From the NCBI RefSeq assembly GCF_900188455.1, contig NZ_FZOL01000009.1:1-64000 (forward strand): DNA of 64,000 bases, read 5' to 3'. Below are positions 1-8,409 of the stretch, one piece after another; position 1 is the stretch's first letter, and each line of letters opens with the position of its first letter. The notes below the pieces were generated by a model. That model ran no database searches. It was not told where the DNA came from and was given only the letters and a program-made list of their open reading frames with translations. The stretch is from Pseudomonas japonica (lineage in GTDB: Bacteria > Pseudomonadota > Gammaproteobacteria > Pseudomonadales > Pseudomonadaceae). Made by a program: the position numbers and the translations under genes.

Positions 1-299
1 CGGGGCCGTTCAACAGCAATACCGGGATTCATCACGTGGGTCTGAAGGCGACGCCGCTGGAGAACCTGACGGTGGGCGCGCTGTATTTCGACTTCAACAC
101 CCTGCGTACCCGCGACACCTTGAACCTGGATGCGCGGGAGCTGGACTTCTACGTGGAGTGGGCGGTGAACGAGCACCTGATCATTAGTCCGCTGGTTGGC
201 CTGTACCAGCCGAAGAAGGACGAGACCAACGGTGGCAACCAGGTCGGTGGCAATGGCACCAACGTTTACAGCCAACTGACGGTGGCTGTGCCGTTCTGA
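1..299 (+). CDS. Outer-membrane porin, C-terminal part (alginate-export-like)
   Basis: The reading frame is open from the first base, so the gene begins upstream of the window and only the last 98 or so residues are visible. The fragment alternates polar and apolar residues, as in amphipathic beta strands, and contains segments such as LDFYVEWAVNEHL. It ends in the terminal Phe (QLTVAVPF) that outer-membrane barrels use for assembly by the BAM machinery. The pattern is closest to the Pseudomonas alginate-export/OprE-like barrel family. That assignment is inference from a short fragment. The substrate cannot be read. A partial copy of its 3' end lies about 290 bp downstream. Confidence 0.6.
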   Translation, partial: GPFNSNTGIHHVGLKATPLENLTVGALYFDFNTLRTRDTLNLDARELDFYVEWAVNEHLIISPLVGLYQPKKDETNGGNQVGGNGTNVYSQLTVAVPF

Positions 300-320
300 C
301 GGTCTTGCCTGCGAAGGATC

Positions 321-424
321 TGTAGGAGCTGGCTTGCCTGCGAAAGGACCGCAACGCGGTCCCGGACCTCACCGCTGTCTGGGACCGCTTCGCAGTCCTT
401 TCGCAGGCAAGCCAGCTCCTACAG
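321..424. repeat. Inverted REP pair 1
   Basis: Two outward-facing arms, TAGGAGCTGGCTTGCCTGCG and its reverse complement, flank the internal pair GGACCGC/GCGGTCC. This is the standard Pseudomonas extragenic palindrome and it could fold into a long hairpin downstream of the porin gene, acting as a transcript end or stabiliser. Confidence 0.85.
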
Positions 425-539
425 GATCAATGAAGCCATCACAGTCAGCGCAACCCAACCCCGTATTCACCTCCACCTCACCTTCCCCACTGATATACCC
501 ATGCCGAGTCAGGTTCGGCATCAGCAGTTGTCGAGTGCG

Positions 540-591
540 GGGCAATGGCACCAGTGTGTATAGCCAGCTGACGGTGGCCGTGCCGTTCTGA
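540..591 (+). pseudogene. Orphan porin C-terminus fragment
   Basis: The stretch encodes GNGTSVYSQLTVAVPF followed by a stop, nearly identical to the end of the upstream porin but with synonymous and one non-synonymous change (N to S). It has no start codon or ribosome site and is the remnant carried by the local tandem duplication. Confidence 0.75.
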
Positions 592-612
592 CAGTCTTGC
601 CTGCGAAGGACT

Positions 613-714
613 CGTAGGAGCTGGCTTGCCTGCGAAGGACCGCGAAGCGGTCCCAGACCTCACCGCTGTCAGGGACCGCGTTGCGGTCCTTCGCAGGCAA
701 GCCAGCTCCTACGG
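613..714. repeat. Inverted REP pair 2
   Basis: This is the second copy of the same inverted REP pair, with arms CGTAGGAGCTGGCTTGCCTG and its complement around GGACCGC repeats. Both it and REP pair 1 sit inside the duplicated unit. Confidence 0.85.
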
Positions 715-897
715 GATCAATGAAGCCATCACAGTCAGCGCACTGGATTCACGCCACCCAGGGCAAGGGGACCGGCGAGGGACAAAGGCGTTTCCCTGCG
801 ACACAATTTGTATACACTTGTCCGCACCCGCCCCGCCGCAGAACCTGACGTGAACCCGCGCACGTCCAACCCCGTTTCGCTTTCAGGAGTACCCCGC

Positions 898-1611
898 TTG
901 TCCCGCGACAACCTTCCCCTGGTGATGCTGCCCGGCCTGCTCAACGACCATCGCCTCTGGGCCCATGCCCAGGCCACCTTTGCACCGACGCGCCAGGTGC
1001 TGATCCCCGACCTGAGCCAGGACAGTTGCATCACCGCCATGGCCGAGCGGGTGCTGCGCCAGGCGCCACCGCGCTTCGCCCTCGCGGCACTGTCAATGGG
1101 CGGCTACGTGGCGTTCGAGATCATGCGCCGCGCCCCGCAGCGGGTTGAACGCCTGGCTCTGTTCGACACCATGGCGCGCCCCGACGACCCGGCCCGCGCG
1201 CGGGTGCGCCGCGGCCTGCTGGAACTGGCCGGGCTGGGCAAGTTCAAGGGCGTCACCCCGCAACTGCTGCCGCGCCTGATGCATGCCCGCAGCCTCGACA
1301 GCAGCGTGCCGCGGGTAGTGATGGAGATGGCCGACGCCATCGGCCGCGAGGGTTTCATCCGCCAGCAGCAGGCGATCATCGAGCGCGCGGACTACCGCCC
1401 TGTGCTGGAGACGATCCGCGTGCCGACCCTGGTGCTGTTCGGCGAACAGGACGAGATCACGCCCCTGGCCGAGGCCCGGTTGATCCACGAAGGAATCGCC
1501 GGCGCGCACCTGGAGGTGATCGGTGATTGCGGCCACCTGCCGCCGCTGGAACACCCCGAGCGCTCCAGCGAACTGCTTGGCCGCTGGCTCGACGGTGCCT
1601 TCGACGCCTGA
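898..1611 (+). CDS. Alpha/beta-fold hydrolase
   Basis: This 237-residue single-domain alpha/beta hydrolase has a nucleophile elbow LSMGG (Ser66), an acid in FGEQDEIT (Asp185) and a base in DCGHLPPLE (His213), so the catalytic triad looks complete. The TTG start at 898 is preferred because AGGAG lies 10 bases upstream; an upstream in-frame TTG at 808 has no such site. The substrate is unknown; relatives include esterases and MhpC/PcaD-like C-C hydrolases. A sequence at 803-814 upstream is identical to part of the operator in front of the GntR gene at 18.4 kb, so shared control is possible but unproven. Confidence 0.8.
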   Translation: MSRDNLPLVMLPGLLNDHRLWAHAQATFAPTRQVLIPDLSQDSCITAMAERVLRQAPPRFALAALSMGGYVAFEIMRRAPQRVERLALFDTMARPDDPARARVRRGLLELAGLGKFKGVTPQLLPRLMHARSLDSSVPRVVMEMADAIGREGFIRQQQAIIERADYRPVLETIRVPTLVLFGEQDEITPLAEARLIHEGIAGAHLEVIGDCGHLPPLEHPERSSELLGRWLDGAFDA

Positions 1612-1663
1612 CCGCGTGCGGATGTTCTCGTATTCCCCTCTGGGAGCGCCCGGCGCATTTCCA

Positions 1664-2569
1664 TCAACTCGCTTCGCGGTTGCTGGACGCCTCGCTGTCG
1701 TCCTGCACGTCGCCGCGCTCCCTGAGCAACTGAACGAAGGTGCTCAGGCAGCGCGACATCATCCCGCGCCGCCACACCAGCCAGGTGCGCAGGTAGCGAA
1801 ACTTCTCCGACAACGGCCAGACGCTGACCATGCTGCAGCCCGGCATGCTGTCGAGCATGCTGCGCGGCATCAGCGCCAGGCCGGCGCCGGCGCTGACGCA
1901 GGCGAGCATGCCGTGGTAGGACTCCATTTCGAGGATCTTGCCCGGCACCGCGCCATCCTGGGCAAACCATTTCTCGAAGTGATGACGGTACGAGCAGTTG
2001 GCGCGGAAGGCGTAGATGGTCGCGCCGTTGACCTCGGCGGCACGGGCGATCGGCGCATGGTGGAGCGGCGCGATCAGGACCATTTCCTCGGTGAACACCG
2101 GCACCCCTTCCAGCGCCGGGTGCAGCACCGGCCCGTCGACGAAGGCGGCGCTCAGGCGCCCGGCCAGCACGCCGTCGATCATCGCCCCGGACGGACCGGT
2201 GCTCAGGTCCAGCTCGACCTTGGCGTAGCTCTGGTTGTAGGCCGCGAGCAAGGCGGGGATGCGCACCGCCGCGGTGCTTTCCAGAGAACCCAGGGCGAAG
2301 GCGCCCTGCGGCTCGTCGCCGGCCACGGTCTGCCGCGCCTCGGCCACCAGGTCGAGGATGCGCCGCGCGTAGTCGAGGAAATTCCAGCCGGCCGGCGACA
2401 GGCGCAGGCGGCTTTTCTCGCGGATGAACAGGTCGACGCCGAGTTCCTCTTCCAGTTGTCGGATTCTCGTGGTCAGGTTCGACGGTACTCGGTGAATATG
2501 CTGAGCCGCGGCACTGATGCTGCCCTGCTCTGCCACGGCCTTGAACATCTCCAACTGGACCAGATCCAT
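1664..2569 (-). CDS. LysR-family transcriptional regulator
   Basis: The protein has 301 residues, the usual LysR length. An N-terminal winged helix-turn-helix (about residues 2-60, [20 protein letters not shown] then [11 protein letters not shown]) is followed by a periplasmic-binding-like effector domain. It is transcribed away from the succinate-semialdehyde dehydrogenase gene, with about 105 bp between the two starts. That is the usual arrangement of a LysR activator and its target, so control of the neighbouring dehydrogenase is the likely role. The effector is unknown. Confidence 0.85.
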   Translation of the reverse strand: MDLVQLEMFKAVAEQGSISAAAQHIHRVPSNLTTRIRQLEEELGVDLFIREKSRLRLSPAGWNFLDYARRILDLVAEARQTVAGDEPQGAFALGSLESTAAVRIPALLAAYNQSYAKVELDLSTGPSGAMIDGVLAGRLSAAFVDGPVLHPALEGVPVFTEEMVLIAPLHHAPIARAAEVNGATIYAFRANCSYRHHFEKWFAQDGAVPGKILEMESYHGMLACVSAGAGLALMPRSMLDSMPGCSMVSVWPLSEKFRYLRTWLVWRRGMMSRCLSTFVQLLRERGDVQDDSEASSNREAS

Positions 2570-2674
2570 ATAATCATTCTCTTTGCGTGAATGTTTAGCT
2601 CAGTATTATTCAGTTTCAGGGAAACATACAACGCAGTAGGCTTCGATCCGTACTCCTTCCATCAGGACGCCGAG

Positions 2675-4066
2675 ATGACCGTGATCAGCCACCAGACCCA
2701 TGCCCTGTCGATCAATCCCGCCACCGGCGAGCAGATCGGCGCCTATCCCTACGAAAGCGCCGCCGTGCTCGACGCCGCCCTGGCCCGTGCCGCCGCCGGC
2801 TACGCGGTCTGGCGCCGCACGCCGCTGGAAGGCCGCGTCGGCCAGTTGCGCGCCCTCGCCGGCGCCCTGCGCGACAACCTCGAGGCCATGGCGCGGATGA
2901 TCACCGACGAAATGGGCAAGCCGATCGCCCAGGCCCGTGGCGAAATCGAGAAATGCATTCATCTGTGCGAGTGGTACGCCGACAACGGCCCGGCCATGCT
3001 CGCCGCCGAAGCCGCGCCGGTGCCGGTGGGCAAGGCGCGCATCGAATACCGCCCGCTGGGCCCGCTGCTGGCGGTGATGCCGTGGAACTTCCCGATCTGG
3101 CAGGTCCTGCGCGGTGCCGTGCCGGCGCTGCTGGCCGGCAACACCTATGTGCTCAAGCACGCGCCGAACGTGATGGGCAGCGCCTACCTGCTGCTCGATG
3201 CGTTCAAGCGCGCCGCCTTCCCCGAGGGCGTGTTCGAAGTGCTCAACGTCACCCCGGATGGCGTGTCGAAGGCCATCGCCGACCCGCGCATCGCCGCCGT
3301 GACCCTGACCGGCAGCGTGCGTGCCGGTACCGCCATCGGTGCCCAGGCCGGTGCCGCGCTGAAGAAATGCGTGCTTGAGCTGGGCGGTTCCGATCCGTTC
3401 ATCGTGCTCAACGACGCCGACCTCGACGCGGCGGTGAAGGCCGCGGTCATCGGTCGCTACCAGAACACCGGCCAGGTCTGCGCTGCGGCCAAGCGCCTGA
3501 TCGTCGAGGAAGGCGTGGTGCAGGCCTTCACCGAGAAGTTCGTGGCCATGACCCGCGAGCTGGTGATGGGCGATCCGCGCAACGCCGAGACCTACATCGG
3601 CCCGATGGCCCGCTTCGACCTGCGCGACGAACTGGACGGCCAGGTCCAGGCCACCCTGGCCGAAGGCGCGACCCTGCTGCTGGGCGGCGGCAAGGCCGAA
3701 GGCGACGGCAACTACTACCAGCCGACGGTGCTGGCCGACGTCACCGAGCGCATGACCTCGTTCAAGGAGGAGCTGTTCGGACCGGTGGCCTCGATCATCA
3801 CCGCCCGCGATGCCCGGCATGCGCTGGCGCTGGCCAATGACAGCGAGTTCGGCCTGACGGCGACCATCTATACCGCCGACGTGGCGCTGGCCGAACAACT
3901 GGTGGAAGAGCTGGATACCGGTGGCGTGTTCATCAACGGCTATTGCGCCAGCGACCCGCGGGTAACCTTCGGAGGCGTGAAGAAGAGCGGGTTCGGCCGC
4001 GAGCTGTCGCACTTCGGCGTGCGCGAGTTCTGCAATGCGCAGACGGTGTGGCTGGAGCGCAACTGA
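2675..4066 (+). CDS. sad: NAD-dependent succinate semialdehyde dehydrogenase (Sad type)
   Basis: This 463-residue aldehyde dehydrogenase resembles E. coli Sad (YneI) through most of its length, for example PATGEQ near the start, EIEKCIHLCEWYADNGPAML, KHAPNVMG and NDSEFGLTATIYT. The catalytic Cys is C269 (TGQVCAAAKR) and the general-base Glu is E235 (LELGG). It should oxidise succinate semialdehyde to succinate, feeding GABA or putrescine nitrogen routes into the TCA cycle. ATG 2675 gives the family length; an ATG at 2591 in the same frame would add 28 unconserved residues. A LysR regulator diverges from it. Confidence 0.88.
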   Translation: MTVISHQTHALSINPATGEQIGAYPYESAAVLDAALARAAAGYAVWRRTPLEGRVGQLRALAGALRDNLEAMARMITDEMGKPIAQARGEIEKCIHLCEWYADNGPAMLAAEAAPVPVGKARIEYRPLGPLLAVMPWNFPIWQVLRGAVPALLAGNTYVLKHAPNVMGSAYLLLDAFKRAAFPEGVFEVLNVTPDGVSKAIADPRIAAVTLTGSVRAGTAIGAQAGAALKKCVLELGGSDPFIVLNDADLDAAVKAAVIGRYQNTGQVCAAAKRLIVEEGVVQAFTEKFVAMTRELVMGDPRNAETYIGPMARFDLRDELDGQVQATLAEGATLLLGGGKAEGDGNYYQPTVLADVTERMTSFKEELFGPVASIITARDARHALALANDSEFGLTATIYTADVALAEQLVEELDTGGVFINGYCASDPRVTFGGVKKSGFGRELSHFGVREFCNAQTVWLERN

Positions 4067-4078
4067 GCAACGCAGCGG

Positions 4079-4104
4079 CGAGGGTGTCCGGGTGGACACC
4101 CTCG
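4079..4104. terminator. Hairpin between sad and the TonB receptor gene
   Basis: A perfect 11-bp stem (CGAGGGTGTCC with GGACACCCTCG) closes a 4-base loop just after the sad stop. It lacks a clear T-run, so it is a possible transcript end rather than a classic intrinsic terminator. It lies between convergent genes. Confidence 0.5.
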
Positions 4105-4163
4105 CGCGCCCATGACCTGAAGAACGGCACCCCTGACGGAAGAACTTCAGGCGTGCCGCCCCC

Positions 4164-6698
4164 TCAGAACTTCGCCCGCAGCGTCAACATGAAGTTGCGC
4201 GGATCACCATAGAAGTTGTTGTACGCCGAGGTGCCCACCGTCGCGTAGTAACGCTTGTCGGCCAGGTTGTTGGCGTTCAGCGTCGCCGACCAGTGCTCGT
4301 CGATGCGGTAGTCGATGCTGCCGCTCCACACGGTGTAGCCGGCCTGCATGAACTTGTACGAAACATCCTCGCCATCGAACTTGCCGCTGTCCGGGTTGAA
4401 GGTGGTCACGTAGCCATTCTTCGACGTGCGGCTCTGCGCCGTCGCGCCGAGGCCGACTTTCCAGTCCTGCCACTGCCCCGGCAACTGATAGGTCCCCCAC
4501 AGCTTGAACAAATGCTTGGGCGTGACCCCGACGAAGGAGTCACGGGCCTCGTCGCCCTCCTTGTCGACCACATGGGCGTAGGTGTAGCCGGCGATCAACT
4601 GCAGGCCAGGGGCGACTTCGCCACTGATCTCGGCATCGAAGCCCTGGCTGACCACCAGGCCCTGGTTGCGGTAGCAGCAATCCCCACCGAAATCGTACTG
4701 GCCGTCCTCGATCGCGGCACCGTCCTGTTCGATGCGGTACAGGGCGAAGGCGCTGTTCATGCGGCCGTCGAACAACTGCCCCTTGAGACCCAGTTCATAG
4801 TTCTTCGACGTACTCGGCTCAAGCGGCGAGCCTGGCTGCGGGCCCATGCTGTAGCCGGTCTGCGGGGTGAAGGTTTCGGCGTAGCTGGTGTACAGGGTCC
4901 AGCGCGGGTCGAGGTCCCAGGTCAGGCCGGCATACGGCGTGAAGACCCCGCTTTCGTGCTTGGTGGACGGCCGCGACGGCGGCGTCACGCCATCGAAGAA
5001 GTCCTGCTTGTTCTGGTAGGCGTAGTCCGCCAGGCGTCCGCCGATGATGAACTTCACCTCCTCGCTCAGGGACAGACGGGTCATGCCGTACAGCGACTTG
5101 CGAATCTCGGTGAGGTACTGGTCCTTGTTCAGGCGGCGGCCCTGGTCCTCGGGGGGCGTGCGGCCGCCGAGGTCCAGCGGGAGGTTGGCGATCACCCCGG
5201 TGTACTGCACCACCGAACCCACCGTGTGGGTGTAGTCCAGCCCGCCGAGCACGTCGTGGTCCAGACCGAAGGCGCTGAAGCGGCCCTTGAAGTAGCTGTT
5301 GAGGGTCTTGCGCTCGCTGCCGCCGGTGTTGGGGTAGTGGTACCAGGCCGGGCCGAGGCCGCTTTCCGGATCGACGCCGCCGAAGTAGTAGAGCCCGGTG
5401 GAGTCGCGGTCGATGTCCACCCAGTTCAGTTCGGTGGTCAGCGACCAGTCGGCGTCGAAGCTGTGCTCGACCCTGGCGTAGGCCTGGCGGGTTTCTTCGC
5501 GCACGCTGTTCCAGTTCGAGGTGAAGGCGGTGTGCCGCGGCAGCTTGAGGTCCTCGCCGTTGCTGTAGCGCGGCAGGCCGTTGTAGTACGGCACGCCGTC
5601 CACGTCCTGGTAGCTGCCACCGAGGGTCAGGGTGGTGTCCGGGCTGAGGTCGAACTCCAGCGAGCCATAGGCCAGGCTGTTCTGCATATCGCCGTAGTCG
5701 TAGAACGCCTTGCTGTCCTGGTAGGCCATGCCGAGGCGGCCACGGATATCGCCGCTGTCCACCAGCGGGCCGGTGAGGTCGAACTCGCTGCGGTAGTTGT
5801 CCCAGCTGCCGGCGGACGCGGAGAACGCCAGCTGGTTGTCGCGCAGGGCACGCTTGCGCACCAGGTTGACGGTGCCGCCGGGATCGCCGCTGCTGGAGAA
5901 CAGGCCGTCGACACCGCGCAGGAACTCGACGCGCTCGTACTGGGCCATGTCCAGCTGGCTCAGCGAACCGTAGCCGGCGATGCTGGTGCTCAACGGCGCG
6001 CCGCCATCGATCTGGGTGTTGGACACGGCGAAGCCGCGGGAAAAGAAGTTGCTCTCGTTGCCCATGGAGGCCTGGGCGATCCCGCCTTTCTGCAGGGTCA
6101 CGCCGGTCACCTTGGCCATCACCTCGGTCAGGCTGTTGAGGTTCTGCTCCTCGATCTGCTGGCGCGTGACCACCGATACCGAATGCGGCACTTCGCGCAG
6201 CGAGGTGGCGACCTTGCTGCCCACCGTCGCGCTCTGCACGGTGTACGCCGCGCCGCTCTCGGCCAGGCCCTGGCCGACCACGGCGGTCGGGGCCAGGGCC
6301 ACGCTGCCCTGGCCCGGCGTCTGCAGCAGCGACCAGCTGCCATCGGCGTTGCGCACGACACTGAACGGACTGCCCTGAAGCAGCCGGGCGAACCCCTGCT
6401 CGACACTGAAACGGCCATTCAGCGCCGGGCTCTGGTGACCGGCGGTCATGCGCGTATCGAACGACACCACCACCCCGGCCTCGCCGGCGAAGCGGATCAG
6501 TGCCGCACCCAGCGGGCCGGCGGGAATGCCGTAGGTTTTCTCCACGGACTCGGCGCGGGCCTGACTGGACGGCGCGAACAATGGCGCCCCGACGGCCGCG
6601 TGCAGGGCCAGCGAGGCCGAGACGATGGCCAGCGCCAGTGGCTTCTTGCGCAGTGAACGGGTGGGACGAACAACGGTGGTAGGCAACCCTGAAAGCAT
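4164..6698 (-). CDS. TonB-dependent siderophore receptor with signalling domain
   Basis: The protein has 844 residues: a signal peptide, an STN (secretin/TonB N-terminal) signalling domain around residues 45-125 (YGIPAGPLGAALIRFAGEAG), a plug domain with SLREVPHSVSVVTRQQIEEQ, and a 22-strand-type barrel ending LTLRAKF. The STN domain marks a transducer that passes siderophore occupancy to an anti-sigma factor. The FecR and FecI genes directly upstream fit this. It resembles FpvA/FoxA-type hydroxamate receptors; the ligand cannot be read. ATG 6698 is chosen because GGATCAGG lies just upstream; a longer start at 6773 adds residues before the signal peptide. Confidence 0.9.
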   Translation of the reverse strand: MLSGLPTTVVRPTRSLRKKPLALAIVSASLALHAAVGAPLFAPSSQARAESVEKTYGIPAGPLGAALIRFAGEAGVVVSFDTRMTAGHQSPALNGRFSVEQGFARLLQGSPFSVVRNADGSWSLLQTPGQGSVALAPTAVVGQGLAESGAAYTVQSATVGSKVATSLREVPHSVSVVTRQQIEEQNLNSLTEVMAKVTGVTLQKGGIAQASMGNESNFFSRGFAVSNTQIDGGAPLSTSIAGYGSLSQLDMAQYERVEFLRGVDGLFSSSGDPGGTVNLVRKRALRDNQLAFSASAGSWDNYRSEFDLTGPLVDSGDIRGRLGMAYQDSKAFYDYGDMQNSLAYGSLEFDLSPDTTLTLGGSYQDVDGVPYYNGLPRYSNGEDLKLPRHTAFTSNWNSVREETRQAYARVEHSFDADWSLTTELNWVDIDRDSTGLYYFGGVDPESGLGPAWYHYPNTGGSERKTLNSYFKGRFSAFGLDHDVLGGLDYTHTVGSVVQYTGVIANLPLDLGGRTPPEDQGRRLNKDQYLTEIRKSLYGMTRLSLSEEVKFIIGGRLADYAYQNKQDFFDGVTPPSRPSTKHESGVFTPYAGLTWDLDPRWTLYTSYAETFTPQTGYSMGPQPGSPLEPSTSKNYELGLKGQLFDGRMNSAFALYRIEQDGAAIEDGQYDFGGDCCYRNQGLVVSQGFDAEISGEVAPGLQLIAGYTYAHVVDKEGDEARDSFVGVTPKHLFKLWGTYQLPGQWQDWKVGLGATAQSRTSKNGYVTTFNPDSGKFDGEDVSYKFMQAGYTVWSGSIDYRIDEHWSATLNANNLADKRYYATVGTSAYNNFYGDPRNFMLTLRAKF

Positions 6699-6791
6699 GC
6701 TGATTCCTGATCCTTCGCACTGTGGATGGGGTGGTTTCAGGGGTAAGTCGAACGGGCGCGGAAAAATCGACAACGCCGCGCAAGAAATTTC

Positions 6792-7733
6792 TCAGGCGTT
6801 GCCGACCACCCGGGTCCAGTAGCGGCTGCGTTGCCGTACCTGGACCGGCAGGGCCCGGGCAATGGCGGCGAAGGCCATGTCCAGGTCGTCCAGGGGGAAG
6901 GCGCCGGAAATCGGCAGTTCGGCCACCGCGTCGTCCCAGCCGAGGTAACCGTGCCGGTAGCGGCGCAACTCGCCGAGCAGACGCCGCAGCGGCCAGCCAT
7001 TGACCAGCAGGCGGCCATTGACCCATTCGCCGCTGCCCGGCTCCAGCGCCTGCAGGGGGCCACAGTGCCGCGCGCTGAAGGTCATGCCCTGCCCCGCCTC
7101 GACCCGTTGCTCGCGGTCCAGTTGCAACGGGGTCACCGCCACGGCCTGCTCGAAGACTTCGAGGCGCGTGCTGGCGTCGTTCTGGCGCACGCTGAAGCGG
7201 GTGCCCAGCGCCCGCAGATGGCCTTCGGCGCTGCGTACCAGCAATGGCCGCGGATCGACGCCGGTACTGAGGAGGATTTCCCCGGCGCGCAGATGGATCA
7301 GGCGCATCTGCGCACTGAAGCGGATGTCCACCGCGCTGGCGGTGTTCAGTGCCAGGCGGGTGCCATCGCTCAGGGTCACGCTGCGCCGCTCGCCGACACC
7401 GGTGCGCTGGTCGGCCAGCCAGACCGGGGCCTGGTGATAGCCGTTCCAGCCCAGGGCGCCGACCCCGGCCAGCAGTGCCAGGTGCTTGAGCATCGCGCGT
7501 CGGTCGAGCGAGGCCGGGGCATGCTCCAGCACCCGGCAGGCGAACTCGCCCGGCAGGCCTTGCAACTGCGCCTGCATCCGCTCGACCCGCTGCCAGGCCC
7601 ACTGGTGCGCGGGATCGGCCTGGCGCCATTGCCGCCAGGCGGCGAGCAGCGCGGCGTCCTCGGGGCGCGCGGCCAGACGCGCCAGCCATTGCGCGGCCAT
7701 GCGCAGCGCCTCGCGCTGCTGCTCGGCGGTCAC
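6792..7733 (-). CDS. FecR-type anti-sigma/sigma regulator
   Basis: This 313-residue inner-membrane protein has an N-terminal DUF4880-type segment (AAQWLARLAARPEDAALLAAW), a single hydrophobic segment near residues 80-100 and a periplasmic FecR domain (RSVTLSDGTRLALNTASAV). It relays the signal from the TonB receptor's STN domain to the ECF sigma factor. The GTG start at 7733 overlaps the sigma-factor stop by four bases (GTGA), implying translational coupling, and its stop is about 90 bp before the receptor start. Confidence 0.88.
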   Translation of the reverse strand: MTAEQQREALRMAAQWLARLAARPEDAALLAAWRQWRQADPAHQWAWQRVERMQAQLQGLPGEFACRVLEHAPASLDRRAMLKHLALLAGVGALGWNGYHQAPVWLADQRTGVGERRSVTLSDGTRLALNTASAVDIRFSAQMRLIHLRAGEILLSTGVDPRPLLVRSAEGHLRALGTRFSVRQNDASTRLEVFEQAVAVTPLQLDREQRVEAGQGMTFSARHCGPLQALEPGSGEWVNGRLLVNGWPLRRLLGELRRYRHGYLGWDDAVAELPISGAFPLDDLDMAFAAIARALPVQVRQRSRYWTRVVGNA

Positions 7734-8251
7734 CCTTGCTGCTCCAGGGCGAACAGCAGGCAGTGTTCGGTGGCCTTGGCCACGTACTTGGTCACCGAGC
7801 TGACCGAGACGCCCATGCGCGCGGCGATCTCCTTGTAGCCCAGGCCCTGAAGTTGCGAGAGCAGGAACGCCTGCTTCACCTTGCGCCCCAGGCCGCTGAG
7901 CATGGCGTCCACCGCGTGCAGGCTCTCCAGCAACAGCAGACGCTCCTCGGGCGAGATGTCGAAGGCCGGCGGCGCGTCGGCGAAGGCCTGCAGATAGGCC
8001 TGCTCCAGGGCACGGCGGCGGAAACTGTCGACCATCACCCGCCGCGCCACGGCGCCGAGGAAGCAGCGCGGCTCGCGCAGATCACCGGGCAGACCGTGGC
8101 GACGCTCACTCAGGAGCAGGCGCAGGAAGGTGTCCTGGGCAAAATCCGCGGCCTGCTGCGAACAGCCCAGGCGCGCCCGCAGCCAGCCCACCAGCCAGCC
8201 ATGGTGGGCGCTGTAGAGAGAGGCAACGGTCTGGGGCGGTTCGGCGGACAT
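7730..8251 (-). CDS. FecI-type ECF sigma factor
   Basis: The 173-residue protein has sigma region 2 (QQAADFAQDTFLRLL through RRVMVDSFRRRALEQAYLQAF) and region 4 (LQGLGYKEIAARMGVSVSSV, a helix-turn-helix). This is the iron-starvation ECF class that transcribes its cognate TonB receptor. The ATG at 8251 is preferred over an upstream TTG at 8260. A possible Fur box lies just upstream, which would fit iron repression. Confidence 0.88.
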   Translation of the reverse strand: MSAEPPQTVASLYSAHHGWLVGWLRARLGCSQQAADFAQDTFLRLLLSERRHGLPGDLREPRCFLGAVARRVMVDSFRRRALEQAYLQAFADAPPAFDISPEERLLLLESLHAVDAMLSGLGRKVKQAFLLSQLQGLGYKEIAARMGVSVSSVTKYVAKATEHCLLFALEQQG

Positions 8252-8272
8252 GGACGGCAATCGATATCATTT

Positions 8273-8288
8273 GAGAATGAGTCGTAAT
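8273..8288 (-). promoter_or_regulatory. Possible Fur box upstream of the sigma-factor gene
   Basis: GAGAATGAGTCGTAAT, about 20 bp before the sigma-factor start, matches about three quarters of the Pseudomonas Fur half-site pattern GAGAATGATTCTCATT. The second half is degenerate, so this is a candidate only; the FecI-type gene context makes it plausible. Confidence 0.4.
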
Positions 8289-8409
8289 TTAGTGGATGTC
8301 CGCCATGCTTTGCAATTGCCATCAGGGTGCGAGGGGGTGAAGGATCATGGCCGGCAACCATGGCGGCGGGCGCAAGAGTCCGTGACGAATACTCCGCGAG
8401 GGCTCCTGC

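Larger units (their letters stand above)
248..742 (+). repeat. Tandem duplication: porin 3' end plus REP pair
   Basis: Two copies of a block of about 200 bp (about 248-452 and 540-742, offset 290-292 bp) each contain the porin C-terminal coding end (GNGT-VYSQLTVAVPF and stop), the string GTCTTGCCTGCGAAGGA, an inverted REP pair and the tail GATCAATGAAGCCATCACAG. Bases 453-539 between them have no counterpart. The second copy leaves an orphan stretch coding for the last 17 or so porin residues (about 540-591) without a gene in front of it. Confidence 0.85.

Noticed and set aside
4293..6656. 787-codon plus-strand frame inside the TonB receptor gene
   Set aside because: The translation is repetitive Ala/Val/Gly/Arg and mirrors the receptor; the minus frame has STN, plug and barrel.
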